Of a DNA stretch of 64,000 nt, positions 9,921 to 18,578 are shown piece after piece (position 1 is the first letter of the stretch; every line of letters starts with the position of its first letter). Location of the stretch: positions 1 through 64,000 of the forward strand of contig CAWAFI010000024.1 of the NCBI GenBank assembly GCA_963781285.1, given 5' to 3'. This DNA is from CAIWHR01 sp963781285. GTDB lineage: Bacteria > Pseudomonadota > Gammaproteobacteria > Burkholderiales > Casimicrobiaceae. A model generated the notes under the pieces. That model ran no database searches and was not told the DNA's origin. It saw nothing but the letters and a program-made list of their open reading frames with translations. The position numbers and the translations under genes are program-made.

Positions 9921-11735
9921 CTAAGGTCGCGCGATTTTCCGTGCCGCAGGATCGATGTCGAGGTAGTGCCACGACGGGACCAGGTAATGGGCGTTTTTCA
10001 GGTATCCCCGAACCCGGGGTGCGACGACCGTGTTGCTGATGCGAAACGCCTGCGTGCACCACGGGGAGTAGGCGGCGACAATCTCGGTCATCTTCGCGTA
10101 GAGTGCATCGCGCTCCGCGCCCTCGGGAATCCGGCGGCTCTTCCGGTAGAGATCGTCGAACTGCGCATTGCGGAAGCGCGCGAGGTTGGCGGCGCCCGCA
10201 TTGGGCCCGTAGAAGAGCTGCATGAAATCGTCGGCGACATCGGCGGTCCACGCGAGGCTCGAAAACTGAAGCTGTCCCGCGTGCGCCGCCTTGAACATCT
10301 CCGGAAATGGCTGGATCTGGAGATCGATCTTGATGCCGACGGCGGCAAGTCCGCGTTGCCACAGTTCATCGTAGCGGCGGTAGACCGGCCCAGTGAGCGT
10401 GGCCGTGTGCAGCACGAAGGGCTTGCCGTCGGGGAGCTCGCGAAAGCCGTCGCCGTCCCGGTCGCGATAGCCGAATTTGTCGAGGAGGGCGCGCGCGATC
10501 GGGGGATCGTACGCCGTATATCCCTTGAAATTCGGGACATGACCGGCGACATCCGGCGGAATGGGCTGCGTCGCGACCATTCCCTGTCCGTTGCGGACGA
10601 CGCGGATCTCGTCGCCAATGTTGTAGCTACTGCAGATGGCACGGCGGAGCGCGATGCGGTCGGGCGCATACCCACCGGTGACCGGGTCCTCCATGTTGAA
10701 ATACCCGAAAGTCACCGTGAGCTCGGTCCCCCGCTGCAGTTCCATCCCCTTTGTCGCGTATTCCGGCAGGAGCCGATTCGCACTGTCGAGCATCTTCGGG
10801 GCGAGGTCGGCCGGTATGTCGAGCATGTCCAGTTCGCCGGCGCCGAACATCAGCATCCGCGGATTGGATTCCTCGACGATCGCGATATCGATCATGCCGA
10901 TCTGCGGCAGGCGTTTGTCCTTCATCGCCGTGGCCATTGCCCGGGTCGCCGCGTCGGCGTTGGCCGGTGCAGGCGGGAACCGCTGGTCGCGGAAATTCGG
11001 ATTGGCCTCGAGCAACACTCGCCGCGCTCGTTCCCAGACCTTGAGACGATAGGGCCCTGTGCCGACCGGATGATCCATCACGCGGCCGCCGGCGTCGGCG
11101 TATTTCTCGACCACCTCGCGCGCGACGGCGCGTAGGCCCGTGTCGTTGAGCCCCGTCAGGAAAGTGTAGTCGGGCTCGATGAGCTCGATCCGCAGCGTGT
11201 AGCGTTCGATCGCCCGTAATCCGGCAATTTCGGAGTCGTAGTCGAACCGGCCCGAAGCCTTGGCTTTCGCGACCGCGGCGTCGAGCCCGACGAGCTTGCC
11301 TTCGAGGTCCGCCGTACTCGGCGAGCGCAGCCGCGGGTCCATCATGCGCTTCCACGAATAGACGAAATCTGCAGCGGTCAGTTCGCGCTTCTTGCCCCCG
11401 AATACCGGATCGTCGTCGAAGTAGATACCGGGCTTGATCCGGATCGTCCAGACGCGCCCGTCGTCGGAAATCTCCGGCATTCCGGCCGCGACGCTCGGCA
11501 CGAAGCGGTACGGCCGCGCGAGGTAATCCCAGACATAGAGCGTGTCGAATATGTGCCGCAGAACCGCGTTCGAATAGAGGTCCTGGATCGCGGCCGGGTC
11601 GAGTCCGGTCATGTCGCTTGGAAAGGCGACCCGCAGGACCTTGGACGGATCCGCAGTGGCCGCGCCCGACGCAGTCGGAGCGACGGCTGCAAAGAGCGCA
11701 AAGAGCATTGACGCCGGCATCGTTCGTGGTTTCAT
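9921..11735 (-). CDS. Periplasmic oligopeptide-type solute-binding protein (SBP family 5)
   Basis: A 604-residue receptor of the OppA/DppA type. It has a signal peptide (MKPRTMPASMLFALFAAV to the ASGAA region) and an N-terminal lobe with LRVAFPSDMTGLDPAAIQDL. Typical SBP_bac_5 features follow: ELTAADFVYSWKRMMDP, VGTGPYRLKVWER and ALLDKFGYRDRDGDGFRELPDGKP. The ATG at 11735 is chosen because it opens directly into the signal peptide; the frame extends upstream without a better site. No permease or ATPase genes adjoin it, so the partner transporter is encoded elsewhere or the receptor is an orphan. Confidence 0.88.
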   Translation of the reverse strand: MKPRTMPASMLFALFAAVAPTASGAATADPSKVLRVAFPSDMTGLDPAAIQDLYSNAVLRHIFDTLYVWDYLARPYRFVPSVAAGMPEISDDGRVWTIRIKPGIYFDDDPVFGGKKRELTAADFVYSWKRMMDPRLRSPSTADLEGKLVGLDAAVAKAKASGRFDYDSEIAGLRAIERYTLRIELIEPDYTFLTGLNDTGLRAVAREVVEKYADAGGRVMDHPVGTGPYRLKVWERARRVLLEANPNFRDQRFPPAPANADAATRAMATAMKDKRLPQIGMIDIAIVEESNPRMLMFGAGELDMLDIPADLAPKMLDSANRLLPEYATKGMELQRGTELTVTFGYFNMEDPVTGGYAPDRIALRRAICSSYNIGDEIRVVRNGQGMVATQPIPPDVAGHVPNFKGYTAYDPPIARALLDKFGYRDRDGDGFRELPDGKPFVLHTATLTGPVYRRYDELWQRGLAAVGIKIDLQIQPFPEMFKAAHAGQLQFSSLAWTADVADDFMQLFYGPNAGAANLARFRNAQFDDLYRKSRRIPEGAERDALYAKMTEIVAAYSPWCTQAFRISNTVVAPRVRGYLKNAHYLVPSWHYLDIDPAARKIARP

Positions 11736-12150
11736 CGGGAATTGACTCTCGGCGGGGTGGTCACGACAGAACGGATCTCGACCGTACCACATCGTCCGGC
11801 CGGGTCGCGAGACGTGGTAACGGATAGCCATTTCAATCAAGACCTCGCTCCCACGGGACTAGGCGCGACGCGGGTAGGTGACGCAGCAGCATCAGGTCGG
11901 GATGACCATCTGCGTATTGCGCACAGAGTGCATCGCATTTGGTCGAGGAACGACGTGCGAAGAGCCGCCCCCTGTCTTGGTATTCAGGTCGGCTTGTAGC
12001 CGACAGTGGCCAAAAATAAAGCAAGGAGTGCGTCGCTGCCTTTAGCACACCCTGTTGTCCGGCGCGCCTATCCACCTGACGCGTTCACCATGCCACTCGC
12101 AAACCCATTCGTCGTACGGAACTGGCACTCTTCTTGCGACCCAGGGAAGT
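11736..12150. other. Intergenic with possible sigma-54 promoter
   Basis: About 415 bases between the divergent solute-binding protein gene and the phasin-like gene. The first part should contain the leftward promoter, which is not obvious. The last 30 bases contain the sigma-54-like element described separately. Confidence 0.4.
12123..12137 (+). promoter_or_regulatory. Sigma-54-type -24/-12 element
   Basis: TGGCACTCTTCTTGC matches the sigma-54 consensus, with TGGCAC at -24, TTGC at -12 and exactly 10 bases between the invariant GG and GC. The predicted transcript would begin at about 12149, only two bases before the phasin-like ATG at 12151. That leaves no leader, so either the message is leaderless or the match is fortuitous. 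Confidence 0.4.
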
Positions 12151-12471
12151 ATGAGTATCGGACCGGGCCAACCCATCTCTGCCGCAGTCAGGTGGGCGCA
12201 GGAATGGCAACGGTTGAGCTTGACTGCGACAAACCGGGCGATGAGGAGTTACCTTCACGGTTGCGCCGATCTGGCCATGGCGCGGACGCCGCAGCAGGCG
12301 TTGGTGGCGCTCCATAAGACGCAAACAGGCCTGCTCAAACATTCGGCGGACACGATCGCCGAGGCCACTAGGCTTTTGCTCAGGCAGAACGCCGAGCTGC
12401 TCGTGCGGGCCGCACACGCGCGCACAGCCAAGCAACCGGCCGCCAAGTTGCGAAGGAGCAGATTTCAGTGA
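12151..12471 (+). CDS. Phasin-like small helical protein
   Basis: A 106-residue, almost wholly helical, amphipathic protein. It contains ISAAVRWAQEWQRLSLTATN and a segment reading ALHKTQTGLLKHSADTIAEA, and resembles the phasin family that coats polyhydroxyalkanoate granules. The ATG at 12151 has AGGG four bases upstream and starts the conserved-looking part; the open frame extends 32 codons further upstream. The tail is basic (AKLRRSRF). No PHA synthesis genes are in the window, so the role remains an inference. Confidence 0.55.
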   Translation: MSIGPGQPISAAVRWAQEWQRLSLTATNRAMRSYLHGCADLAMARTPQQALVALHKTQTGLLKHSADTIAEATRLLLRQNAELLVRAAHARTAKQPAAKLRRSRFQ

Positions 12472-12700
12472 GCGTGGACTGAGCACGACGTACGAACACT
12501 TCGCTACGTTTGCCCGCTCATCGTACTTCGCCCGCAGTATTTTGTTCTCGGCACCGAGCACGCCGCAGTGGTGCTTGGCGTCATCACCGCACATGATGAA
12601 AGACAATTGAGTTCTTGGTCTCCGACTCTGAATGCATCGTACTTGGTACGAAGGATGAGGCACGTAGCGCTCAGCACGGAGTACGACGTACACTGCGCAA

Positions 12701-13558
12701 ATGACCCAAGCTTTTCTGGGATTGCTCGCCGCCGCTACGCTTGCCGCACCGGCGCCCGTCGAGATCGCCCCGAATCCCACTGCACTCGTGCAGGCGATGC
12801 AGGGCCACCGCATCGTGTTGCTCGGCGAAGTGCACGACAACGCCGCACAGCACGCACTGCGTGCCGCGGCCTTGCGGCAACTGGTCGTGCAAGGGACTCG
12901 CCCGGCGATCGCGTTCGAGCAGTTCGACCGCGAACGCCAGCTCGACATCGAGCGCGCCCGGCGCGAGCGGCCCCGGGACGCCGATTACCTCATTGCACAA
13001 GCCAAAGGGCGCGACGACTGGCGGTGGGACTCCTACCGCCCGTTCGTTTCCCTCGCGCTCGAATACGATCTCCCGATCGTCGCGGCGAACCTCTCGCGCG
13101 GCGATGCAATGCGGGTGGCGATCGATGGCTGGCCGGCATTGTTCGATTCGGTGACGCGAAGCGAATTCCGGCTCGATGCGTTGCCCGCCGACTTCCGGCA
13201 CAAGCACGAGGATGCCATCGCCATTGGCCATTGCAACCTGCTCCCGCCCAATGCACTGCCGGCGCGGGCCCGTGCGCAGATGGCACGCGACATCGCCATG
13301 GCGCGGTCGATCCGTCCTTACGTCGACAAAGGCGTCGTGCTCCTGGCTGGCAATGGTCACGTGCGCCGCGACATTGGGGTTCCGTTCTGGCTGACCGCTG
13401 ACGAACGAAGGAGCGTCATCAGCATTGGCCTGCTGGAGCGTGACAACGACGGTTCGGACGCTGAGTCAGGGGTGAACTTCGATGTCCACGTGATCACCGA
13501 ACGCGCCGAGCGAGCCGACCCGTGCAAGGCTCTGGCACAGCGCCTCCAGCCACGCTGA
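12701..13558 (+). CDS. ChaN-like (DUF399/Tiki-superfamily) protein
   Basis: A 285-residue protein starting with a short hydrophobic export-like segment (FLGLLAAATLAAPA). The ChaN-type domain begins with RIVLLGEVHDN and contains RPAIAFEQFDRERQ, FVSLALEYDLPIVAANLSRG and VVLLAGNGHVRRDIGVP. This family includes haem-binding lipoproteins such as Campylobacter ChaN and is related to Tiki-type proteases, with the GEVHD and GNGH motifs near the metal or haem site. No lipobox cysteine is seen. It has no operon partners. Confidence 0.82.
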   Translation: MTQAFLGLLAAATLAAPAPVEIAPNPTALVQAMQGHRIVLLGEVHDNAAQHALRAAALRQLVVQGTRPAIAFEQFDRERQLDIERARRERPRDADYLIAQAKGRDDWRWDSYRPFVSLALEYDLPIVAANLSRGDAMRVAIDGWPALFDSVTRSEFRLDALPADFRHKHEDAIAIGHCNLLPPNALPARARAQMARDIAMARSIRPYVDKGVVLLAGNGHVRRDIGVPFWLTADERRSVISIGLLERDNDGSDAESGVNFDVHVITERAERADPCKALAQRLQPR

Positions 13559-13833
13559 TCGGGTGCGTCGTCTTGGTGCGATTGCTGATTGCGACGAACG
13601 ACGAGTGCCGCTCAGTCCTGCGCACGACTCCTTGCCTTTCAGCGCGGGGGGCGGGAAACCGGAACGACGAGAGCAATGTCTCAGTGCGGCCCACACCCGG
13701 ACGTAGCGCGTCGTCCTCGATAGCAGCCGCTCATTGGACAAGGCCGGCCATCGCAGGTCAGCCGGTAAGCAGCCGCTTGCGATTAATCCACGATCCACCT
13801 AGGATTCTCGTCGTTCCATACAAGGGAAGCATC

Positions 13834-14412
13834 ATGTCGCGCGTTCGCCCCAAGAAGTTCGTTCACGTCGTCTATCGCACTCGCCGCTTCGAGCAGATGC
13901 TGGCGTGGTACCAGATGGTGTTCGACGCCAAGGTCCAGCATCAAAACCCCGCTCTGGCCTTTCTGACCTATGACGACGAACACCATCGGTTCGCGTTCGC
14001 CAACCTGGCAGTGCTGCAGCCGAACGGCACTGAAATCGACAAACAGGGCTTGATCGGTGTCGACCATGTCGCCTACACCTATGCATCATTGAAGGACCTG
14101 TTCGAGAACTACGCACAACTCAAGGCGAAGGGCATCACGCCCTATTGGTGCATCCATCATGGTGTGACGGTGTCGATGTATTACGCTGACCCTGACGGCA
14201 ACCAGATGGAATTCCAGGTCGATGCCTTTGACTCCAACGAGGAAGCCAACGCCTTCATGTGCGGCCCGATCAACGCCGCCAACCCCGTCGGTGTGGAATA
14301 CGACCCCGAGGAGTGGCTGGCGCGAATGCGAGCCGGGACGCCGCTCTCGGATTTCTTGGTGCGTCGGGTACACGAGCCGATGTCGCCGATTCGTGGCGCG
14401 ATGGAAGGTTAG
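13834..14412 (+). CDS. VOC-superfamily dioxygenase-like protein
   Basis: A 192-residue single protein of the glyoxalase/bleomycin-resistance/extradiol dioxygenase superfamily. Candidate metal ligands sit in the expected places: FVHVVYRTRR on the first strand, GVDHVAYTY at the second module and DPDGNQMEFQVD with the Glu ligand. The sequence is close to biphenyl-2,3-diol 1,2-dioxygenase-like annotations, but the substrate is unknown. AAGGGA precedes the ATG by six bases; the longer upstream frame is ignored. Confidence 0.82.
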   Translation: MSRVRPKKFVHVVYRTRRFEQMLAWYQMVFDAKVQHQNPALAFLTYDDEHHRFAFANLAVLQPNGTEIDKQGLIGVDHVAYTYASLKDLFENYAQLKAKGITPYWCIHHGVTVSMYYADPDGNQMEFQVDAFDSNEEANAFMCGPINAANPVGVEYDPEEWLARMRAGTPLSDFLVRRVHEPMSPIRGAMEG

Positions 14413-14622
14413 TCTCGACGATGTAGCGAAGTACGCGGCTCTCGACTGGTTCGTTGGCCCGCGCCGAACTAGGATGGTCGACGATCAGGCGGTGCGCGGC
14501 CAAAAGCGGACTTCGGGTTATTGGTTACACTGACAATGCGGCGCGCAGATCGTGTCCAACCTCACTTCTGCGGAACGTCGGCTCAAGCTATTCTGAAGAA
14601 CCTGGGGTGGAGATTTTGTAGC

Positions 14623-15153
14623 ATGGCGAAACTCGTCTTTGGAATGAACCAGTCCTTGGATGGCTACGTCGACCATCTGGAATTTAGGCCAAGCCCTGCG
14701 CTCTTTCGTCACTTCATAGAGCAAGTGCGCGACTTGACGGGCAGTGTGTACGGTCGCCGCATGTACGAGGTAATGCGTTATTGGGACGAAGACCGTCCGG
14801 AGTGGGTCGCGGAGGAACACGACTTCGCGGCGGCGTGGCGGAACCAACCGAAGTGGGTCGTGTCGCGCTCGTTGAAGTCGGTCGGGCCCAACGCCACACT
14901 TGTCGAGGATGACATCGAGGCGGTGATACGTGGGCTGAAGGCTCAGCTAGTTGGGGAGATTGAAGTTGCCGGACCAGACTTGGCAGGAAGCCTAACCGAT
15001 CTTGGTCTTATTGATGAGTATCGACTCTACCTCCATCCCGTCGTGCTTGGTCGCGGCAAGCCATTCTTCGCCGGCCCCCGGCCGCCGCTCCGCCTTGTGA
15101 CCAGCGATCTAATTGGCGAGGACGTGATTAGGTTGACGTACGTTCCCGCTTAA
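14623..15153 (+). CDS. RibD C-terminal/dihydrofolate reductase-like protein
   Basis: A 176-residue protein of the RibD_C family. It opens with KLVFGMNQSLDGYVD and contains SVYGRRMYEVM, KWVVSRSLKSVGPNATLV, GEIEVAGPDLAGSLTDLGLIDEYRLYLHPVVLGRGKPFF and a final strand ending in LTYVPA. These are stand-alone NADPH-dependent reductase-like proteins of mostly unknown substrate. A GGGGTGGAG site lies about ten bases before the ATG. The IS1182 element follows about 50 bases downstream. Confidence 0.85.
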   Translation: MAKLVFGMNQSLDGYVDHLEFRPSPALFRHFIEQVRDLTGSVYGRRMYEVMRYWDEDRPEWVAEEHDFAAAWRNQPKWVVSRSLKSVGPNATLVEDDIEAVIRGLKAQLVGEIEVAGPDLAGSLTDLGLIDEYRLYLHPVVLGRGKPFFAGPRPPLRLVTSDLIGEDVIRLTYVPA

Positions 15154-15205
15154 TCGCGCGACTCGCCCGACGGACTGCGCCGACGCGTCAGGTCCGCTTT
15201 GGGTC

Positions 15206-16914
15206 GAGGGTGTGAAACGTGGAAGTTGCCAATACGAAAAAGTTGCCTATATTGAAGCAACGTGACTCCTTCGGAGCGGCAACATGAAGCGATTCGTCGA
15301 AGGCGAAGACCGGACCCAAGTTGACGCTGCTGCCCGAGTGTCTCGACGACTATGTCGCCGAGGACAACCCGGTGCGGGTGATCGATGTCTTCATCGACGA
15401 ACTCGATCTGATCGGTCTTGGCTTCGACGGCGTGGCGCCGGCGGACACTGGGCGTCCGGCGTACCACCCGGCGGTGCTGTTGAAGATCTACGTCTACGGG
15501 TATCTCAACCGCCTACAGTCCAGTCGGCGCTTAGAACGCGAGACCCAGCGCAACGTCGAGCTGATGTGGCTGACCGGGCGCTTGACGCCAGACTTCAAGA
15601 CCATCGCCGACTTCCGCAAGGACAACGGCAAGGCGATCCGCAACGTCTGTCGTGAGTTCATTGTGCTGTGCCGCCGGCTCGATCTGTTCTCCGAAGCGAT
15701 CGTGGCGATCGACGGCAGCAAGTTCAAGGCGGTCAACAACCGCGACAAGAACTTCACCGACAACAAGCTCAAGAAGCGCATGGCGCAGCTGGAGGAAAGC
15801 ATCAGCCGCTATCTGGCCGAGCTCGACCGCGCGGATCGGGAGCCGACCCTCGTCACGGAAGGCAAAGTCTCGCGGCTCAAGGAGAAGGTCGCCACGGTCA
15901 AGGCGCACATGCAGCAGCTGAAGCAGATTGGACAGCAACTACGGGACGCAGCCGACGGGCAAGTCTCGCTGACCGATCCGGATGCCCGCTCGATGGCGAC
16001 CAGTGGCCGAGGCACCGGCATGGTCGGCTACAACGTCCAGACCGCGGTGGATACCAAGCACCATCTGATCGTCGCGCACGAGGTCACCAACGTCGGCCAT
16101 GACCGCACCCAGCTGTTCAGGATGGCCCAGCAGGCACGCAGTGCGACGGGACCGGAAGAGCTGACGGTCGTTGCCGATCGCGGCTACTTCAACGGCCCGC
16201 AGATTCTGGAGTGTGACCAGGCTGGCATGACTCCGCTGGTGCCCAAGCCGCTGACCTCCAACAGCAAGGCCGACGGTCGCTTCGACAAACGCGACTTTGT
16301 CTACATCGCCGAAGACGATGAGTACCGCTGTCCGGCCGGGCAACGGGCCATCAAGCGCTTTACCACCATCGAGCACGGCATGACCTTGAACAAGTACTGG
16401 TCCTCGGCGTGCCCCAGGTGTGCGCTCAAAGCGCAATGCACGACGAGCGACTATCGGCGCATCGCGCGCTGGGAGCACGAAGCCGTGCTCGAGGCGATGC
16501 AGGAGCGTCTGGACCAGCAGCCCGACGCGACGAAGCTACGCCGGCGAACCGTCGAACACCCTTTCGGCACCCTCAAAGCCTGGATGGGCGCGACGCATTT
16601 CCTGACCAAGCGGCTGCCTCGGGTCAGTACCGAGATGAGTCTGCATGTGCTGGCCTACAACCTCAAACGCGTGATGCAGATCTTGGGCATCGGACCGCTG
16701 ATGCAGGCGATGCGGGCCTGAGGCCCTTCTTCCCTGAGCAATAAACGCCACCGGACGGGCTGCCAAGCGCATCTGCAGCGCAGCTTTCGAAACGACCTCG
16801 ATAAGAACCATCAGCCCGCGCAATCGCGCACAGCGCGGCACCGGCGGTCCGAAACACTTCCGAGCGTGCTCAAATGAGGCGATTACGCACGTTGGACGTT
16901 TCCGCACAACCTCG
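15206..16914 (+). mobile_element. IS1182-family insertion element, about 1.7 kb
   Basis: A single transposase gene lies between imperfect inverted ends. The left end at about 15206-15229 reads GAGGGTGTGAAACGTGGAA. The right end at about 16887-16914 has the complement, GAGGTTGTGCGGAAACGTCC. Ends were placed by eye and may be off by a few bases. No direct target repeat was identified. Confidence 0.65.
15284..16721 (+). CDS. IS1182-family transposase (possible frameshift near the start)
   Basis: A DDE transposase of the IS1182 family. Seen in order: the N-terminal DUF772-type domain (TGRPAYHPAVLLKIYVYGYL, WLTGRLTPDFKTIADFRK), IDGSKFKAVN, a coiled-coil insertion, the catalytic-core segment VADRGYFNG and a zinc-ribbon-like CP..C..C region. 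It closes with RRRTVEHPFGTLKAWMG. The natural start appears to be the ATG at 15284 (MKRFVEGEDRTQV), but TTG/ACG at about 15321 puts it one base out of frame with the rest. Removing one T at about 15321 restores the full protein. As given, translation could begin only at the TTG at 15321 (466 residues). Confidence 0.88.
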
Positions 16915-17011
16915 GTCGAACTGGGACCGTCGACAGTCAGGGGGTTCGCTGCCAGAAGCGGACGCGAGTTGGCCTAGGTTGTTCGCATCGAATGCCGGGG
17001 GACCCGCGAGT

Positions 17012-17419
17012 TCAATCGCCTTTGTTCGCGAACTTCGTCGCCAAGCGCTCGGAGAACTTGTCAAGGTCGATGACGACCCGCGCGTGCGTGCCAGTGCCTA
17101 TCTCCTCCGCTTGGTCCATCGCCCAAACACGAAATTCGATATGACTGCCAGCTGTGGCGCTGACTTCGGCAAAGGCAGTGACGCGGCGGCCGACCGGAGT
17201 CGCCGCCAAGTGGCTGACCTCAACGCGTGTGCCCACAGCGCTCTCGCCGGCTGCGAAGTACGGCTTGATCGCATTCAGTGCCGCGTTCTCCATAGCCATG
17301 ATCATGATTGGAGTCGCGAGCACTGCGGGAAGCGTTGCGTCCTTGAAGCGATTGGCGAGGTGCTCAGGGGAAACTACCAGCGTGAATGAGCCTTGGGCTC
17401 CTGCGGGGACGGCGCGCAT
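17012..17419 (-). CDS. FlK-like thioesterase (hotdog fold)
   Basis: A 135-residue hotdog-fold protein resembling fluoroacetyl-CoA thioesterase FlK. The expected catalytic triad positions are visible: Thr in VLATP, Glu in MAMENAALNAI and His in VSHLAATPVG. The rest (GRRVTAFAEVSA, HARVVIDLDKF) fits the family. The ATG at 17419 has GAAGGGAAT just upstream. Most such stand-alone proteins act on acyl-CoAs rather than fluoroacetyl-CoA, so the substrate is unknown. Confidence 0.85.
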   Translation of the reverse strand: MRAVPAGAQGSFTLVVSPEHLANRFKDATLPAVLATPIMIMAMENAALNAIKPYFAAGESAVGTRVEVSHLAATPVGRRVTAFAEVSATAGSHIEFRVWAMDQAEEIGTGTHARVVIDLDKFSERLATKFANKGD

Positions 17420-17617
17420 GGGATTCCCTTCTAATTGAGCGTCGAGCGGGACGCAGAATAGTGTAGGCCGGCATGGAGAAAGGTGCGCCGGCACCGGCGC
17501 TTACCGGACCATCAGCAGAAGTAGCGTCGCTTCGTTCTTAGCGGGCGTTCATCGGCGAGAGTATCAACGGAAATATCCGAGAGTCGGAAGCTCCCCTTGC
17601 TCTCCGCTTGGGTCAAA

Positions 17618-17766
17618 TCAGGCGGAGGAAGCCCGAGCAGGTGACTTGTTATCTTCGTCCAGGAACCTGCACATCTCATCGAACAAGCGCCCGAACGCCG
17701 GCTCGTGGAACAGGATGAGGTGGTTCTTGCTTTCGAGTGGAACAAAGCGCGCAGTGGGAGGCCGCA
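17618..17766 (-). pseudogene. C-terminal fragment of a regulator/cyclase-linked alpha/beta hydrolase
   Basis: About 49 residues, ARFVPLESKNHLILFHEPAF onward to a stop at 17618. They match the conserved C-terminus of alpha/beta hydrolase domains found in LuxR- or adenylate-cyclase-linked proteins (typically RFVPLESRNH...EPAW). Nothing upstream continues the family, because the sequence changes directly into the 3' end of the HxlR gene. This looks like a gene whose 5' part was lost when the neighbouring block arrived. Confidence 0.55.
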
Positions 17767-17775
17767 TCGAGGATG

Positions 17776-18474
17776 TCAGCCTGCGGGGCTCGTGGCAGTG
17801 CGGGAGACCGGCCTGATGTGGGCGAACATGCTGCGGGCGTTCCAGGTTGGGAAGGCTCTTACCAGCGACGGGAGGCCGTCGATTTGGATGCGGTTCTCGC
17901 GGGTGGCTTGGGCCCAAGTGAGCTGGCCGGCGTGCCATTTGACGAAGGCTTCGGCTTCCGCCGTGATGTAGAGGTCCTCGTCGAGGCCGGGGTAGGTCTT
18001 GCAGATCTCGGTGTCTCCGAGCTCGATGAGTAGCCAATAGCGCTCACGGCGCGGGCGGCCGGTGAAGTCGAAGCGGATGACGACGCGTCGATCCGGGAGC
18101 CGGTCTCGGCGGAGCGCGTTGCACATCGACCACAGGGCCACAAAGGGGTCGAGGTGCTCGGGGGCGATCTCGAGCCAACGCGCACCCCACTCGCCGAGCG
18201 ACTGGCAGACCGTGAAGAGGTCGTGGCCCGCGGACGTGAGCTCGTAGTGATGCCCGCGCCCATCGGGCTTGGGTGCCGACTCGACGACACCGAGCCGTTC
18301 GAGCTGCCTGAGCCGCTGTGAGAGCAGGGTACGGGAGAGTCCGGGCGCGCCCGCCAGGATCTCACTGAAGCTTCCGCAGCCAAGGTGCAGGTTGCGGATG
18401 ATCAGCGGTGTCCAGCGCTCCGCGAAGATCTCGGCGCCACGGGCGATGGGGCAGTACTGGCCGTACGTCCTCAT
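17776..18474 (-). CDS. HxlR-family regulator with C-terminal SCP2-like domain
   Basis: A 232-residue regulator. The N-terminal HxlR winged helix (residues 1-95) has YCPIARGAEIFAERWTPLII with the family's redox-type Cys, then LSRTLLSQRLRQLERLGVV. The C-terminal half (FVALWSMCNAL to ITAEAEAFVKWHAGQLTW) resembles the SCP2-like domain fused to many actinobacterial HxlR proteins. The start at 18474 is preferred over 18492 because it opens the conserved RTYGQYCP segment. It is divergent from the FAD oxidase and probably controls it and itself. Composition and domain pairing point to an actinobacterial origin (inference). Confidence 0.88.
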   Translation of the reverse strand: MRTYGQYCPIARGAEIFAERWTPLIIRNLHLGCGSFSEILAGAPGLSRTLLSQRLRQLERLGVVESAPKPDGRGHHYELTSAGHDLFTVCQSLGEWGARWLEIAPEHLDPFVALWSMCNALRRDRLPDRRVVIRFDFTGRPRRERYWLLIELGDTEICKTYPGLDEDLYITAEAEAFVKWHAGQLTWAQATRENRIQIDGLPSLVRAFPTWNARSMFAHIRPVSRTATSPAG

Positions 18475-18507
18475 GGCGCCAGTGTTCCACACCCGCCTTT
18501 GGTCGTG

Positions 18508-18526
18508 AAGTCCAGATTCTTGACTT
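18508..18526. promoter_or_regulatory. Dyad in the HxlR/oxidase divergent promoter
   Basis: The 104-base region between the divergent genes contains AAGTC (18508-18512) and its complement GACTT (18522-18526), separated by nine bases. It is a plausible operator for the HxlR protein, but the arms are short. Confidence 0.35.
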
Positions 18527-18578
18527 TACGGCCGCGGTCCGCGGTGGTCCGATGTGGCCGTTGAGAAAGGAGGACACG

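Noticed and set aside
9637..10362. 241-codon frame on the minus strand
   Set aside because: It overlaps the well-supported solute-binding protein gene on the same strand in another frame and has a low-complexity Arg-rich product.
10627..11355. 242-codon minus-strand frame inside the solute-binding protein gene
   Set aside because: Shadow frame: Arg/Gly/Asp-rich, no start signal, fully covered by a recognised gene.
12085..12948. 287-codon minus-strand frame opposite the phasin-like and ChaN-like genes
   Set aside because: Antisense to two better-supported genes; the stretch near 12500-12600 only faintly resembles an IS coiled coil.
13874..14408. Possible ring-cleavage operon around the VOC protein
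   Set aside because: No neighbouring aromatic-degradation genes on the same strand; the VOC protein stands alone.
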